Assembly: GCF_014395425.1 (NCBI RefSeq)
Contig: NZ_CP060711.1
Span: forward strand, 2,914,001 to 2,978,000
Source of the DNA: Thermomonas brevis
GTDB taxonomy: Bacteria; Pseudomonadota; Gammaproteobacteria; Xanthomonadales; Xanthomonadaceae
Length of the DNA stretch: 64,000 nt
Direction of reading: 5' to 3'
Shown: piece by piece, positions 43,201-51,683 of the stretch
How the letters are laid out: the number at the start of each line of letters is the position of its first letter
Position numbering within the stretch: the first letter of the stretch is position 1
Program-made: the position numbers and the translations under genes
The notes under the pieces: model-generated
Databases searched by the model: none
The model's input: the letters and a program-made list of their open reading frames with translations, nothing else
What the model was told of the DNA's origin: nothing

Positions 43201-46200
43201 GACAGCCTGGGCCGGCTGGCCTACGACATCGACGAAGCCGGCTACGTGACCGCGTATGCCTACGACGCCTACGGCGAGCAGACCGGGCTGACGCGTTATG
43301 CCAACAAGCTCAATACCGCCAAGTTGACGGGCTGGACGGCGGGCCAGGCGATCACGCGGGCGCAGATGGCGGGATCGGGCGTGTTGACCGCCAGCGCCGA
43401 CGACCGCACGCTGACCACCACCTACGACCGGCTGGGCCGCAAGAGCGCGATCACCCAGCCGTCCGTCGCCTATTACATGGCCGATGGCACGCTGGCGACG
43501 GGCACGCCGACGACGCGGTTCGAGTACGACGCCTACGGCAACCTGGTCAAGGAGCGGCAGCTGCTGGAAGGCACGCCCGACCAGGCCGATGCGATCTGGG
43601 CGGACACCTTCCACTACTACGACGAGCTGGGGCGGCGGATCCGCACCGTCGATGCCGAAGGCTACGTCACCGCCTGGCAATACGATGCGTTGGGCCGGGT
43701 GGAACTCCAGATCGAGTTCGCGCGGAAGATCGAGACGGCCGGGTTGACGACCGGCACCCTGCCGCCGCTGCCCGCGGTGGGCAATGCGGCCACCGGCTAC
43801 GATCGCAGCACGCTCTGGAGCTACGACCTGCTCGGACGCAAGGTCAAGGAAAGCGCGTCGCACCTGTACCAGACCGCTGCGGGCGCCAACGAGCGGCGCA
43901 TGGTCGATACGGCGTTCGGCTATGACGCCGAGGGGCGCCTGCTCACCACCACGGTCGATGGCGTGAAGGTCAGCGGCATCGCCTACGATGCGCTCGGCCG
44001 CACCCTCTCGACGACCGAAACCGAACACAAGGTGCTGCGCAGCGACTGGCAGAGCCTGCTCGCGGGCAACGCGAACCTGGATCTGTCCAGCGCGGCCCTG
44101 TACGTCGACGCCGCGCCCTATACCACGATGGACTACGACGCCTTCGGCAACGCGCTGCGGGTGGTGCGCTATGCCGGCGGCGACCCGGCCAGCGGTGCGC
44201 CGAACGCGGGCGATGCGGCGAACGCCGTGACCACCGTGCGCTACGACCGGCAGGGGCGCGCGGTCGCCACCCGGGATGCCGTCGGTACGTTCTGGTACAG
44301 CCGCTACGACGCCGCGGACAACGTCGTGGATGCCTGGTACACGCTGACCGGCGCCAGCGGCAACATGACGGTGCATACCGTCGCCAGCTACGACGCCATC
44401 GGCCGGCAGCTCACGTCCGTCACCACGCGCACGCCGGCGGGCGGCGGCGCAGCGCTCACCGATGCGCAGAGCGCGGTGGCCTACAACGCCTTCGGCGAAA
44501 TCACCGCGCAGGGCGCGACCGCCGCCGCCCTGGCGTCGGCCGCGACCTCGGCGCGCTACGTCTACGACAAGGCGGGTCGGGTCGTTGCCTCGAACGCGGA
44601 CACCGGCGCCAACCGCAGCTACTTCTACGATCTGGCCGGGCACCAGGTGCGCGAAGAGCGGCCGTGGACGAACGACGGGGCGGCGGCGACCGCGGTCTAC
44701 CTGACGAAGAACGACAAGCTGGGCCGGGTGATCGGCCAGGTCCTGCCGTCCTGGAAGGTGGATGCCAGCGCGACCGCGCAGGTCAGCGTCAGTCTGGATC
44801 GCTGGGGCAACGTGCTCGTCCAGACCGATCCGCTCGGCAACGTCACCCAGTACGCCTACAACGACCGGGACCAGGTCATCCGGCAGACCGCGCCCAGCGT
44901 CAAGGTCATCGACGAAACCGGCGCCGAACGCTGGCAGGCGCCGGAAACGCGGTGGATGTACGACGCGCTGGGCCGGCTGATCGCGACGCAGGACGCCAAT
45001 GGCCACGTGCGGCGCTACGAGTACGATGCGGCGGGCCAGCAGGTGCGGGTCACGGACGCGACCGGCGGGGTGTCCCGCAAGGGCTACGACGTGCTCGGCC
45101 GTGAAGTGGCGGCCCAGGATGCGGTGGGCTACCTGACCTACGTCGATTACGACAAGCTCGATCATGCGGTGGCGCAGGGCGACTTCCTGCCGAACGGGAG
45201 CGCGCGCGCCAAGACGGTCCTGCAGTCCTATCTGCTCGACCAGAACGGTGGGCGGCTGCAGACGACCGATGCCACCGGCAGCTGGATCAAGTACGACTAC
45301 GACAGCCGCGGTCTGCTGGTGCGCAGCCAGACCAAGGCCGGGGTGGTGCGGGCCAGCGCCTACGACGCGCAGGGGCGCAAGATCCGTGAAACGATCGCGT
45401 CGGACAGCAACACCTGGGTCTACGACTACTTCGGCCGCCTTACCGACCACGTCGACATGGGCGGATCCAATTACGACTACGCCTACGACGCGCGCAGCGG
45501 GCTGCTGACGGCGGTCACCGGCTTCCAGCCCATGGGGGTGATGGCGATGCAGGGCGGGGAGGGAAGCGGGTACGTCATGCCGATGCGGCAGCAGCTGCCG
45601 CCGGAGGATTGGCCCGACTTGCCGCCGGACACCGACCTGACCCAGATGCCGGTGAACCGGCGTACCGAGTACTACGCCAACGGCCTGGTGATGCGCGTCA
45701 CCGATGGCCCGATCACCTACTACTACGAGTACGACGCGTCCGGGAACCGGACCCTGGAAGCCACGCAGACGGTGGATGGCGCCGGCAACCAGGTGCACAC
45801 CATCACCCGCACCACCTACGACAGCCACAACCGCATCATCCGGGTCACCAACCAGGACATGGCGGCCGGCGGGAAATACACGCTGGATCTGAGCTACGAC
45901 TACGACGCGGTGGGCAACCGCCGCCGGGTTGTGGCCAACAGCGCCTATGGCACCAATGCCGCGCCGCTGGACCCCACCAACCAGGCGCCCGTGGTCGCCG
46001 CGCCGATCCCCGACCAGACGGCGCCAGCCAACGGAAGCAACTGGAGCTTTGTTGTCCCAGCCAACACCTTCACCGATCCCGAAGGCGGCGCGCTGACCTA
46101 CAGCGCCACCGGGCTGCCGGACTGGCTGCACTTCGATGCGGCCACCCGCACCTTCAGCGGCGTGCCGCAGGAGGCGGGCAGCTGGAGTATCACGGTCATC

Positions 46201-49200
46201 GCCCAGGATGCAAAGGGCGCCAGTGTTACCAATACGTTCACCGTCACAGTGACGGCAGCGGCCAACCAGCCGCCGAAGGTAGTCGGCGCGATTCCGGACC
46301 AGAGCGTGACGGTGGGAACGGCGTGGAGCTACGCCTTCCCGGCCAACACCTTCAGCGATCCGGAAGGCGGCGCGCTGACCTATACGGCAAGCGGCCGACC
46401 CTCATGGATGGGCTTCGACGCGAATACGCGGATATTCAGCGGCACGCCACAGGAAGCGGGCAGCTGGAGCATCACGGTAACGGCGCAGGATCCGTCGGGG
46501 GCGACGGTGAGCGACACCTTCGTCGTCACCGCCGTTGTGCCAAATCAGCCGCCGAAGGTGGTCAGCGCGATTCCAGACCAGAGCGCGACGGTGGGAACGG
46601 CGTGGAGCTACGCCTTCCCCGCCAATACCTTCAGTGATCCAGAAGGCAGTGCGCTGACCTATACGACAAGCGGCCGACCCTCATGGATGGGCTTCGACGC
46701 GAATACGCGGATATTCAGCGGCACGCCACAGGAAGCGGGCAGCTGGAGTATCACGGTAACGGCGCAGGATCCGTCGGGGGCGACGGTGAGCGACACCTTC
46801 GTCGTCACCGCCGTTGTGCCAAACCAGCCGCCGGAGGTGGTCAATGCCATTCCGGATCAGACGGCGTACATCAACCAGGCTTGGAGCTACACGTTCCCGG
46901 TCAACACGTTCAGCGATCCGGAGGGCGACGCGCTGAGCTACAGTTATACGGCGACGTCGAACGACAGGCAGGGCGGAGGCGCCCTGTGGCTCGATTTCAA
47001 TGCCGCCACGCGCACCTTCAGCGGCACGCCTTGGGGCGACGGCAGCTGGACCATCAAGGTGACGGCGAGGGACGCCGCGGGCGCCACGGTAACGGATACC
47101 TTCGTGCTGACGGTGCCGTCGCCGCCGAACCAGCCGCCTACGGTTGTAACACCAATTCCAGATCAGACTGCCGCGGTGGGTCAGGCCTGGAGCTACACCA
47201 TTCCGCAAGGGGCATTCACCGACCCGGACGGTCGCCTGCTGGTTTACACGGCCACCGGCATGCCCGCTGGCGTGACGTTCGACATGAACAGCCGGACGTT
47301 CAGTGGGACGCCAAGCGTGGCGGGCGCTTTCACGGTGCAGGTCACGGCCTATGATCTGGATGAGGCATCGGTGACGGATAGCTTCGTGTTGACCGTTACC
47401 GGTGTATCAAACCGCGCGCCGGTGGTGGCTGTTCCGCTCCCGGACAAGACGATCCCGGTCAACCAGGCGTGGAGCTACACCATCCCGGCGAATACGTTCA
47501 GTGATCCGGACGGGAATTCGTTGACGTATACGGCCATTGGGCTGCCATTTGGCATTTCGTTCGATGCGGCGACGCGCACGTTCAGCGGGACGCCCCCCAT
47601 GGCGAATATCCGGACGGTGACGGTGAGGGCGAGCGACCCGATGGGCGCGACGGTGAGCAATGCGTTCGTGCTGACGGTGGCGCCGCCAACCAACCAACCG
47701 CCGAAGGTGAGCAATGCCATTCCGGATCAGACAGCCACGGTGGGGATGGCGTGGAGCTACAGCTTCCCGGCGAACACGTTCAGCGATCCTAACGGAGATG
47801 TACTGACCTACACCGCCAGCGGGATGCCCTCAGGCGTGTCGTTCGACGCCGGCACGCGCACGTTTAGTGGCGCGCCGGCGGCCACCGGCAGTTGGAACGT
47901 GACGGTGACGGCGCGGGATCCTTCGGGTGCAACGGTGAGCGACACGTTTGTGTTGACGGTGATTGCCACAGTCAACCATGCGCCCTACGTGAATCGTCCG
48001 CTGGTGGATCAGGTGTCCGGGGTCGGGCTGTCATATACCTTCGCCGCCGACACTTTCGTGGATCCGGACGGCGACACGCTGACATACACGTGCGTGCCAC
48101 CGGCGTCGGGAATTCTGTTCAATGCGGCGACGCGCACGTTCAGCGGCTCCGCCGCGGGCGGCATCATGGGGCGTGACTACGTCATCACGGTGACGGCCAG
48201 CGATGGACATGGCCAGAGCATCAGTGCCAGCTTCATGTATCACGCGATGGGCAGCAAAGAGAATCCAAATCCGGGTCCATTGCCGCCAGGCTTTCCGGGC
48301 GGCGGCGGAGTGTTCGGCCTACAAGCGTCGCCATCTTCGAACGACCTGTACTCCGCGCTGTCCGCCAGCAGCTTGCAGGTGGAGCTCGACCAGCAGGCGT
48401 TGCCGCCGCCTGGCGAAGACGATCCTCCGGGTGGCGGTGGCGGTGGCGGTGGCAATCCGCCGGCGCCGAAGGTGCCGAACGTGCAGACGCTGTGGTTCAG
48501 CTATGACGCGGAGAACCGGGTGCAGGTGGTGAACGGCGCCTTGGTGAACGGTCAGATCGTGGTGGCGGGGAAGCAGGCGAACTCGGACGTGGAGTCGTAC
48601 GCGCTGCACTACGACGCGGCGGGCCATGCGGTGAGCCGGACGACGGTGACGTCGTGGGGCGCCACGCAGGTGGCGCAGTCGACGTACACGCTGCGCGGCC
48701 AGTTGGAGCTGGAGTACGCGGCGGTGAACGTGGGCCAGACCACCGGGGTGGTGGCGAAGCACACCTACGACGCGGCGGGGCGCGAGATCGAGCTGACGGA
48801 GTATTTCGCGCCGGGGAAGACCGAGAGTTACAAATACAAGGCGTACGACCCCGAAACGGGTGAGATGTACTACGACACGATGTACGTCGACGTGAGCGGC
48901 TGGCGTTCGCACCAGACCAAGACGACCTACGACGCCGATGGTCGCGTGCTGCAGGTGAGCGAACTGGGCCGCTCAAGCATCAGCAACTGGTACAGGGACG
49001 CGCCCGATCCGGCGCTGACGGCGCTGTCGACCGTGTTCTACAGCACGGCCCTGGGCGGCAGCGGCTACAACAGCGCCGGGATGCTGGTGACATACCGCTA
49101 CCAGAACCTGACCAGCGGGTACATGCACACGTACACGACGACGTACCTGAAGCGGGACACGTACCTGGAGCAGTCGGTCAAGGGCGTCAGCGACCAACAG

Positions 49201-51642
49201 AACTACCAGACCACCACGACCACCAGCACCTACGACCAGATGGGCCGTCGGGTGAAGATCGTGCAGACCACGCCGATCAAGAACCAGTCGCCGTTGACGC
49301 AGACGCGGAGCTTCAGTTTTGATGCGTCGGGCGGGATCTTGACGCGGCGCGATGGCGGGGTGACGCAGCACTACGTGTACGTGAACGGCCAGCAGGTGGC
49401 GACGCTGGGCGAAGACGGGAAGATCGACGCGGCGAGCCAGCTGACGGCGTTCGACAGCAGCCAGATGGGCACGGAGCCTGCGATGGTGCTGGAGGGCGAC
49501 ACGCTGCAGAGCATTGCGCAGCGTGTGTACGGCAACGGCAGCCTGTGGTACGTGCTGGCGGCGGCGAACGCGGTGACGGATGCGGAGCTGGTGGCGGGCT
49601 CGACGCTGAAGGTGCCGTCGGTGAAGACGACGGCGAACGACGCGACGACGTTCAAGCCGTTCGACCCGAACCAGATCCAGGGTTCGACCACGCCGAGCCT
49701 GCCTTACATCACGCCGCCGCCGAAACACCACTGCAATGCGTTGGCAACGGTGTTGATGGTGGTGGTGGCGATAGTGGTGACGGTCTATACGGCGGGAGCG
49801 GCATCTTTCGCGATGTCGGGCCTTACGACGGCGGCGACGACAGGGCAGATGGTAGCGGCCGCTGCTATCGGAGCGGCAGCGGGAAGCGTGGCAAGCCAAG
49901 CCGTGGGCAGTTTGATGGGGGTAACGAGTTTCAGTTGGCGAGGGGTTGCCGCCAGCGCCATCACGGGTGCGATCACCGCAGGGGTGGGCTCGCTGGGGAG
50001 TATCGGCGATGCAATCAAAGTCGGCGGCGCCGCCGGATGGGGTAAGGCGGCCGGACTCGCTTTGGCGAACGCAGGAGCCAATTACGCGGGGCAGAAATTG
50101 GCCGGCATGGACGTGAGTTTCAGCTGGGCCAGCATCGCGGCCAGCGCCGTCAGCAGCGTGGCAAGCGCCAAGATTGCGCCGCTGGCGGTGGAGAAGCTCG
50201 GCTTGCAGTCTCCCTTCGCAAAGGACTTTGCGTATGGCATGAGTGGCGGATTGGTCAGCGGGGCAGTGCGTTCGTCGTTCGGTCAGACATTGAATGGATC
50301 CGACTATCTGACCATCACGGCGGATGCGTTCGGCAATGCGTTGGCGAATGCGTCTTCGCGCGTGCAAGCAAATGCCGGCGAGTCCTCGGATGACATGAGG
50401 CAACGCTGGGCGATAGAAGACGAGCAAATGCGGCAACAGATGATTGCCGACGAGGAGTGGGGGAGAGGCAGCCAAGCGCTACCAGGTACCAATACTCGTG
50501 GCACGGAGCTTGGTGTGGGGAGCGCCTTGGAGCCGGGCCATGACGCAGGCGTAGCCAGGTTCCCCGTTCGACAAGCGGATGGCGGACTGTTGTGGGACAA
50601 CGGTGTCGTCACGTATCCGTTGCCGCCTGATCCCGTCATCGTCGCGGAATACCTGCCCGAAACGGGGACGCCAAGCGGAAAGGATTGGGTTTCGGATGGC
50701 TGGCATGGATACCGAGTTGGCGCCAAGAGTGCAGCCGCTAGCGCGTATTTCAGTCGCGAGTCGATGAATCAGTATTGGACGGCGGCACAGGAGAACGCCG
50801 TCACTGAGGGGAGTTTCCTGAAATACGCAGGCGCTGGCCTGATGCGAACCCTTGGTGGGATCGGGTACAGTGCGGCTGATACAGCGGTGGCGGTTGTCAA
50901 CGATCCCGGTTCGGCGCTAAAGGGAGGAGGCAAAGCAATCGTCAATTTTGGCCCGGAAGCGTTCAATGGGCTAACGAATCTGACGAAAACGGCGTTCGAT
51001 GGCCTGACGTTGATGGCCGAGGCTACGGTGGCTCCAGCGGGGGCCTTCGATGACTTCCGAGCCACGACGCCATACAACATCGACTTGCTGTTGCCGTATC
51101 AGAACCAAGCGGAGGTGGGCGGTTCTCTGCTGGCGAATTTTGCGGCAGGTGTTGGGCTTGCGAAATACGGGAGCTATCACCTCAAGTTTGAACTTCCTTC
51201 GCCGGGAACTCTGTACTCGAATCCAATTCCGGTAAGGCTTGTTTCCCCGCGATATTTGCCTGGCATGGTTACGGTTAGTGGTGACTTGAAGCGGGTTTCG
51301 GGAGTTTGGCTGGATGCCGCCACACCAACTCCAATTCCAAGTCAAGTTGGGGATGCACTGGTTGGAATGAAATTCAATACTTTTGATGATCTGAGGTCGG
51401 CTATCTGGGAGCAAATTGGTGGAAATCCTGAGTTGAATAGTGGCTTCACGCCTCGCAACGTGCAGCTAATGAGAGATGGGTATGCGCCACGTACGCCTCC
51501 TCAATATCTGAATGATAATGGTGCGTTTGGTAAGGGCTTCAATCTTCATCACGTTGATCCGATTAAAAATGGCGGAGCTGTATATGATTTGAGTAACCTT
51601 CAAATTGTTTCGCCAAAAGCTCATTATAATATTCACTATTGA
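37252..51642 (+). CDS. Giant YD-repeat polymorphic toxin with cadherin-like, LysM and colicin E9-like HNH nuclease domains
   Basis: A 4796-residue protein. ATG 37252 has AGAAGGGG upstream. No signal peptide is seen. Layout: a short N-terminus; dozens of YD repeats (about 20-2900) that would build a shell; eight tandem Ig/cadherin-like modules of about 93 residues (2910-3667, each P.IPDQ...W.Y..P.NTF.DP.G..L.Y); a Pro/Gly linker; more YD repeats (3740-4070); LysM (4077-4124, GDTLQSIAQRVYGNGSLWYV); a glycine-zipper segment (4163-4320); and a tip (4685-4796). The tip resembles colicin E9 DNase, with TFDDLRSAIWEQI, PELN, LHHVDPIKNGGAVYD and SPKAHYNIH. The Arg96 and Glu100 positions of E9 read Gly and Asn here. 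The usual RHS DPxGL cleavage motif was not found. From about 51.1 kb base composition turns AT-rich. An immunity-like gene follows. Confidence 0.92.
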   Translation: MVAVVSGNGLGLFTTSLAQLGLAGGGPSIGGSRTDQYVNLATGNLVLTGWDESLFGHGFATGLVRTYNSQGSFAQTGTDGWQTGYERTVRLASGTKNTVGSTVERATADGSVVTYTWDAARSAYVSSQGEGAHDTIVLSGSGSSAKWLWTEGGTQVQETYTASSLAVAGKLEKIVDLATKATYTLSYSGTLLQSVTGTNGETLTFGYDDQNRLISLGTSERDVGGVLVTKGQVSYGYDAAGRLSWVQTDLTPESALDNTWDAGAPANNDGKSYRVAYTYADASSLRITGVATSDGITVAYTYDASGRIASVTQGGVADGSAQSLTYAYSAGATTVTDAAGRSWTYQYDAAGQLTAVLEPAVGGQRAVTDYSYDAAGNVVRIRQAAYAGAMSTLDTVYQYDANGNVILQRDLLGNTVVRTYSSENRVLTEARYTVPDADGLDPTHAGTVNVPGDALVTRYVYDTTNPRLLRFVIDAAGRVTETQYNASGVAQGLASMTRSFVGAMYDTSGLPVSGVPTLTEMTDWATAGRGQTARTDFSYDAQGRLSQRTDYATVSSSSGAGVLDDATSITRYTYDAQGLLRQQVAVHGVGRTVAGVAPGGSEVVDYVYDGLGRLLSTIRRSSETAANDDANTVTTTVAYVDSSRRVVTTLDSGLVRTEVRNAAGLLLSLSEAGTVAGAQVTRTAQSVYDATGRLRAVQDATGGLTYFFYDAAGRLSAAVDATGAVTKTLYDAIGRVSGSVSYANRVATTGWYSAGAVVKDELVYAAGAPALSGTQAWVQTDAANDRTATRAYDAAGRLASETDAAGLVTSYAYDGAGRLLSSTESGDGASRVKRFFYDVTDRLVATLDAGGFLVEMIYDAAGRLALTKRYATRTNNAYWQNGTLDQLRPLADAANDQVEHLLYDGRGNQVGLVDAEGYLTEFLYDEKNNQRVVKAYAKKLTGLTGSETLATLRTSAMKSPPAEPYRLTQRSFNGLGQVVVELNPEGTVTRYSYDEAGRLVRTEAGQGTSEVRENYLRYDVFGQVTGEMSGQQAADAAAMLGKSLDDPSLSEAQRESAYAQYGLRHSYDLLGRRTETVDASGAKTFYFYDAQGRQTFVVRGVKANGIANAQGEVTETRYTAFGQVGEVLVYTGRIAIAQPGVRASVQSAISTLSFVAATDARRQYAYDRRGLLTRLTDAEGVQTAMSYNAFGELAEQTTAYGTGQASTTRYAYNPRGQMNSRTEADGTALARTTTQTFDAFGRVATVTDALGSVTTLTYDRRGRQVGMSRTVSGQLESTSTVYDAFDRVVSQADARGYVTTYAHSDSARSLVVTTPEGVSVTTVHNRFGQTVTVSQALPGGGTATATTTYDRNGAVVSVLDPLGNSTGNVYDVRGLLTEATDASGRKVQYTYDAIGRQLTRVEDPGAGKLNLTTTYTYDGQGRRLDVTDASGRLTRMSYDREGRLTQVARDPNGLNLRTVTSYDAAGRVLTVTEGYGTSAATTVQYAYDALNRRVAETVDPGTGKLNLITRYAYDANDNLVTRTDALGNLTRYAYDEAGRLRFVVDAAGALVETVYDKNGNAVLTREYAKALSAGALAALAAAPTTGALQALVTSESLLNNAADRLGYQVFDRDNRVRFTLDAAGSLTETRYDSAGRVQQSLAYGAAFTTSTVLTKLRAGTAAVSDFTGFASANESAARASQYVYDAAGRVVYALTRSDAGAVVSERRYDASGLKTADVAYAVTIPYVAGQMAAQVASALATAGGNAADQQRLTRYAYDGAGRLRFSVDDAGAVTEQRYDGADRVVSTHAYATPVTIATVTEAAVAALVAGQANVQRTGYAYDNAGRLTGTTDALNKTESYGYDAAGRRTSVTNKLGAVWTYEYDAAGRMTAERSPAVAVARYDASGNVVVSTTSIVTRRTYDALGQVLTVTENAGTAEERTVTYEYDVRGRQSRTLFPDAWQLDDNGVLAATGVQPDVRVAYDALDRAVVQKDVRGNYSYKVYDSLGRLAYDIDEAGYVTAYAYDAYGEQTGLTRYANKLNTAKLTGWTAGQAITRAQMAGSGVLTASADDRTLTTTYDRLGRKSAITQPSVAYYMADGTLATGTPTTRFEYDAYGNLVKERQLLEGTPDQADAIWADTFHYYDELGRRIRTVDAEGYVTAWQYDALGRVELQIEFARKIETAGLTTGTLPPLPAVGNAATGYDRSTLWSYDLLGRKVKESASHLYQTAAGANERRMVDTAFGYDAEGRLLTTTVDGVKVSGIAYDALGRTLSTTETEHKVLRSDWQSLLAGNANLDLSSAALYVDAAPYTTMDYDAFGNALRVVRYAGGDPASGAPNAGDAANAVTTVRYDRQGRAVATRDAVGTFWYSRYDAADNVVDAWYTLTGASGNMTVHTVASYDAIGRQLTSVTTRTPAGGGAALTDAQSAVAYNAFGEITAQGATAAALASAATSARYVYDKAGRVVASNADTGANRSYFYDLAGHQVREERPWTNDGAAATAVYLTKNDKLGRVIGQVLPSWKVDASATAQVSVSLDRWGNVLVQTDPLGNVTQYAYNDRDQVIRQTAPSVKVIDETGAERWQAPETRWMYDALGRLIATQDANGHVRRYEYDAAGQQVRVTDATGGVSRKGYDVLGREVAAQDAVGYLTYVDYDKLDHAVAQGDFLPNGSARAKTVLQSYLLDQNGGRLQTTDATGSWIKYDYDSRGLLVRSQTKAGVVRASAYDAQGRKIRETIASDSNTWVYDYFGRLTDHVDMGGSNYDYAYDARSGLLTAVTGFQPMGVMAMQGGEGSGYVMPMRQQLPPEDWPDLPPDTDLTQMPVNRRTEYYANGLVMRVTDGPITYYYEYDASGNRTLEATQTVDGAGNQVHTITRTTYDSHNRIIRVTNQDMAAGGKYTLDLSYDYDAVGNRRRVVANSAYGTNAAPLDPTNQAPVVAAPIPDQTAPANGSNWSFVVPANTFTDPEGGALTYSATGLPDWLHFDAATRTFSGVPQEAGSWSITVIAQDAKGASVTNTFTVTVTAAANQPPKVVGAIPDQSVTVGTAWSYAFPANTFSDPEGGALTYTASGRPSWMGFDANTRIFSGTPQEAGSWSITVTAQDPSGATVSDTFVVTAVVPNQPPKVVSAIPDQSATVGTAWSYAFPANTFSDPEGSALTYTTSGRPSWMGFDANTRIFSGTPQEAGSWSITVTAQDPSGATVSDTFVVTAVVPNQPPEVVNAIPDQTAYINQAWSYTFPVNTFSDPEGDALSYSYTATSNDRQGGGALWLDFNAATRTFSGTPWGDGSWTIKVTARDAAGATVTDTFVLTVPSPPNQPPTVVTPIPDQTAAVGQAWSYTIPQGAFTDPDGRLLVYTATGMPAGVTFDMNSRTFSGTPSVAGAFTVQVTAYDLDEASVTDSFVLTVTGVSNRAPVVAVPLPDKTIPVNQAWSYTIPANTFSDPDGNSLTYTAIGLPFGISFDAATRTFSGTPPMANIRTVTVRASDPMGATVSNAFVLTVAPPTNQPPKVSNAIPDQTATVGMAWSYSFPANTFSDPNGDVLTYTASGMPSGVSFDAGTRTFSGAPAATGSWNVTVTARDPSGATVSDTFVLTVIATVNHAPYVNRPLVDQVSGVGLSYTFAADTFVDPDGDTLTYTCVPPASGILFNAATRTFSGSAAGGIMGRDYVITVTASDGHGQSISASFMYHAMGSKENPNPGPLPPGFPGGGGVFGLQASPSSNDLYSALSASSLQVELDQQALPPPGEDDPPGGGGGGGGNPPAPKVPNVQTLWFSYDAENRVQVVNGALVNGQIVVAGKQANSDVESYALHYDAAGHAVSRTTVTSWGATQVAQSTYTLRGQLELEYAAVNVGQTTGVVAKHTYDAAGREIELTEYFAPGKTESYKYKAYDPETGEMYYDTMYVDVSGWRSHQTKTTYDADGRVLQVSELGRSSISNWYRDAPDPALTALSTVFYSTALGGSGYNSAGMLVTYRYQNLTSGYMHTYTTTYLKRDTYLEQSVKGVSDQQNYQTTTTTSTYDQMGRRVKIVQTTPIKNQSPLTQTRSFSFDASGGILTRRDGGVTQHYVYVNGQQVATLGEDGKIDAASQLTAFDSSQMGTEPAMVLEGDTLQSIAQRVYGNGSLWYVLAAANAVTDAELVAGSTLKVPSVKTTANDATTFKPFDPNQIQGSTTPSLPYITPPPKHHCNALATVLMVVVAIVVTVYTAGAASFAMSGLTTAATTGQMVAAAAIGAAAGSVASQAVGSLMGVTSFSWRGVAASAITGAITAGVGSLGSIGDAIKVGGAAGWGKAAGLALANAGANYAGQKLAGMDVSFSWASIAASAVSSVASAKIAPLAVEKLGLQSPFAKDFAYGMSGGLVSGAVRSSFGQTLNGSDYLTITADAFGNALANASSRVQANAGESSDDMRQRWAIEDEQMRQQMIADEEWGRGSQALPGTNTRGTELGVGSALEPGHDAGVARFPVRQADGGLLWDNGVVTYPLPPDPVIVAEYLPETGTPSGKDWVSDGWHGYRVGAKSAAASAYFSRESMNQYWTAAQENAVTEGSFLKYAGAGLMRTLGGIGYSAADTAVAVVNDPGSALKGGGKAIVNFGPEAFNGLTNLTKTAFDGLTLMAEATVAPAGAFDDFRATTPYNIDLLLPYQNQAEVGGSLLANFAAGVGLAKYGSYHLKFELPSPGTLYSNPIPVRLVSPRYLPGMVTVSGDLKRVSGVWLDAATPTPIPSQVGDALVGMKFNTFDDLRSAIWEQIGGNPELNSGFTPRNVQLMRDGYAPRTPPQYLNDNGAFGKGFNLHHVDPIKNGGAVYDLSNLQIVSPKAHYNIHY
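46264..46821 (+). repeat. Two near-identical 279-bp tandem modules inside the toxin gene
   Basis: Units 46264-46542 and 46543-46821 have exactly 93 codons each and differ at only a few bases. They encode the second and third cadherin-like modules. The other six modules share the protein pattern but have diverged in DNA, so this duplication is recent or kept uniform by gene conversion. Confidence 0.9.
48595..49671 (+). repeat. Toxin pre-tip region, full copy of a duplicated segment
   Basis: This part of the toxin gene (YD repeats plus LysM, ending at KPFDPN) recurs at 52012-53069. The copies start at the same codons (SYALHYDAAG) and end at the same point, after which both sequences diverge into different C-terminal tips. 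Confidence 0.88.
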
Positions 51643-51683
51643 TGTGGTGCGGTATGATTGCATTGATTTAACGGGAGGCGTGA

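Noticed and set aside
37087..46131. A 3014-codon open frame on the minus strand opposite the giant toxin
   Set aside because: Its translation is biased to Arg, Val, Gly, His and Ala with no domain pattern. It is the mirror of the GC-rich, periodic YD-repeat codons and the plus-strand protein has clear domains.
49640..49740. Canonical RHS core boundary (DPxGL) before the toxin tip
   Set aside because: No DPxGL motif was found; KPFDPN at the cassette junction is only superficially similar and is followed by a linker rather than by a toxin domain.
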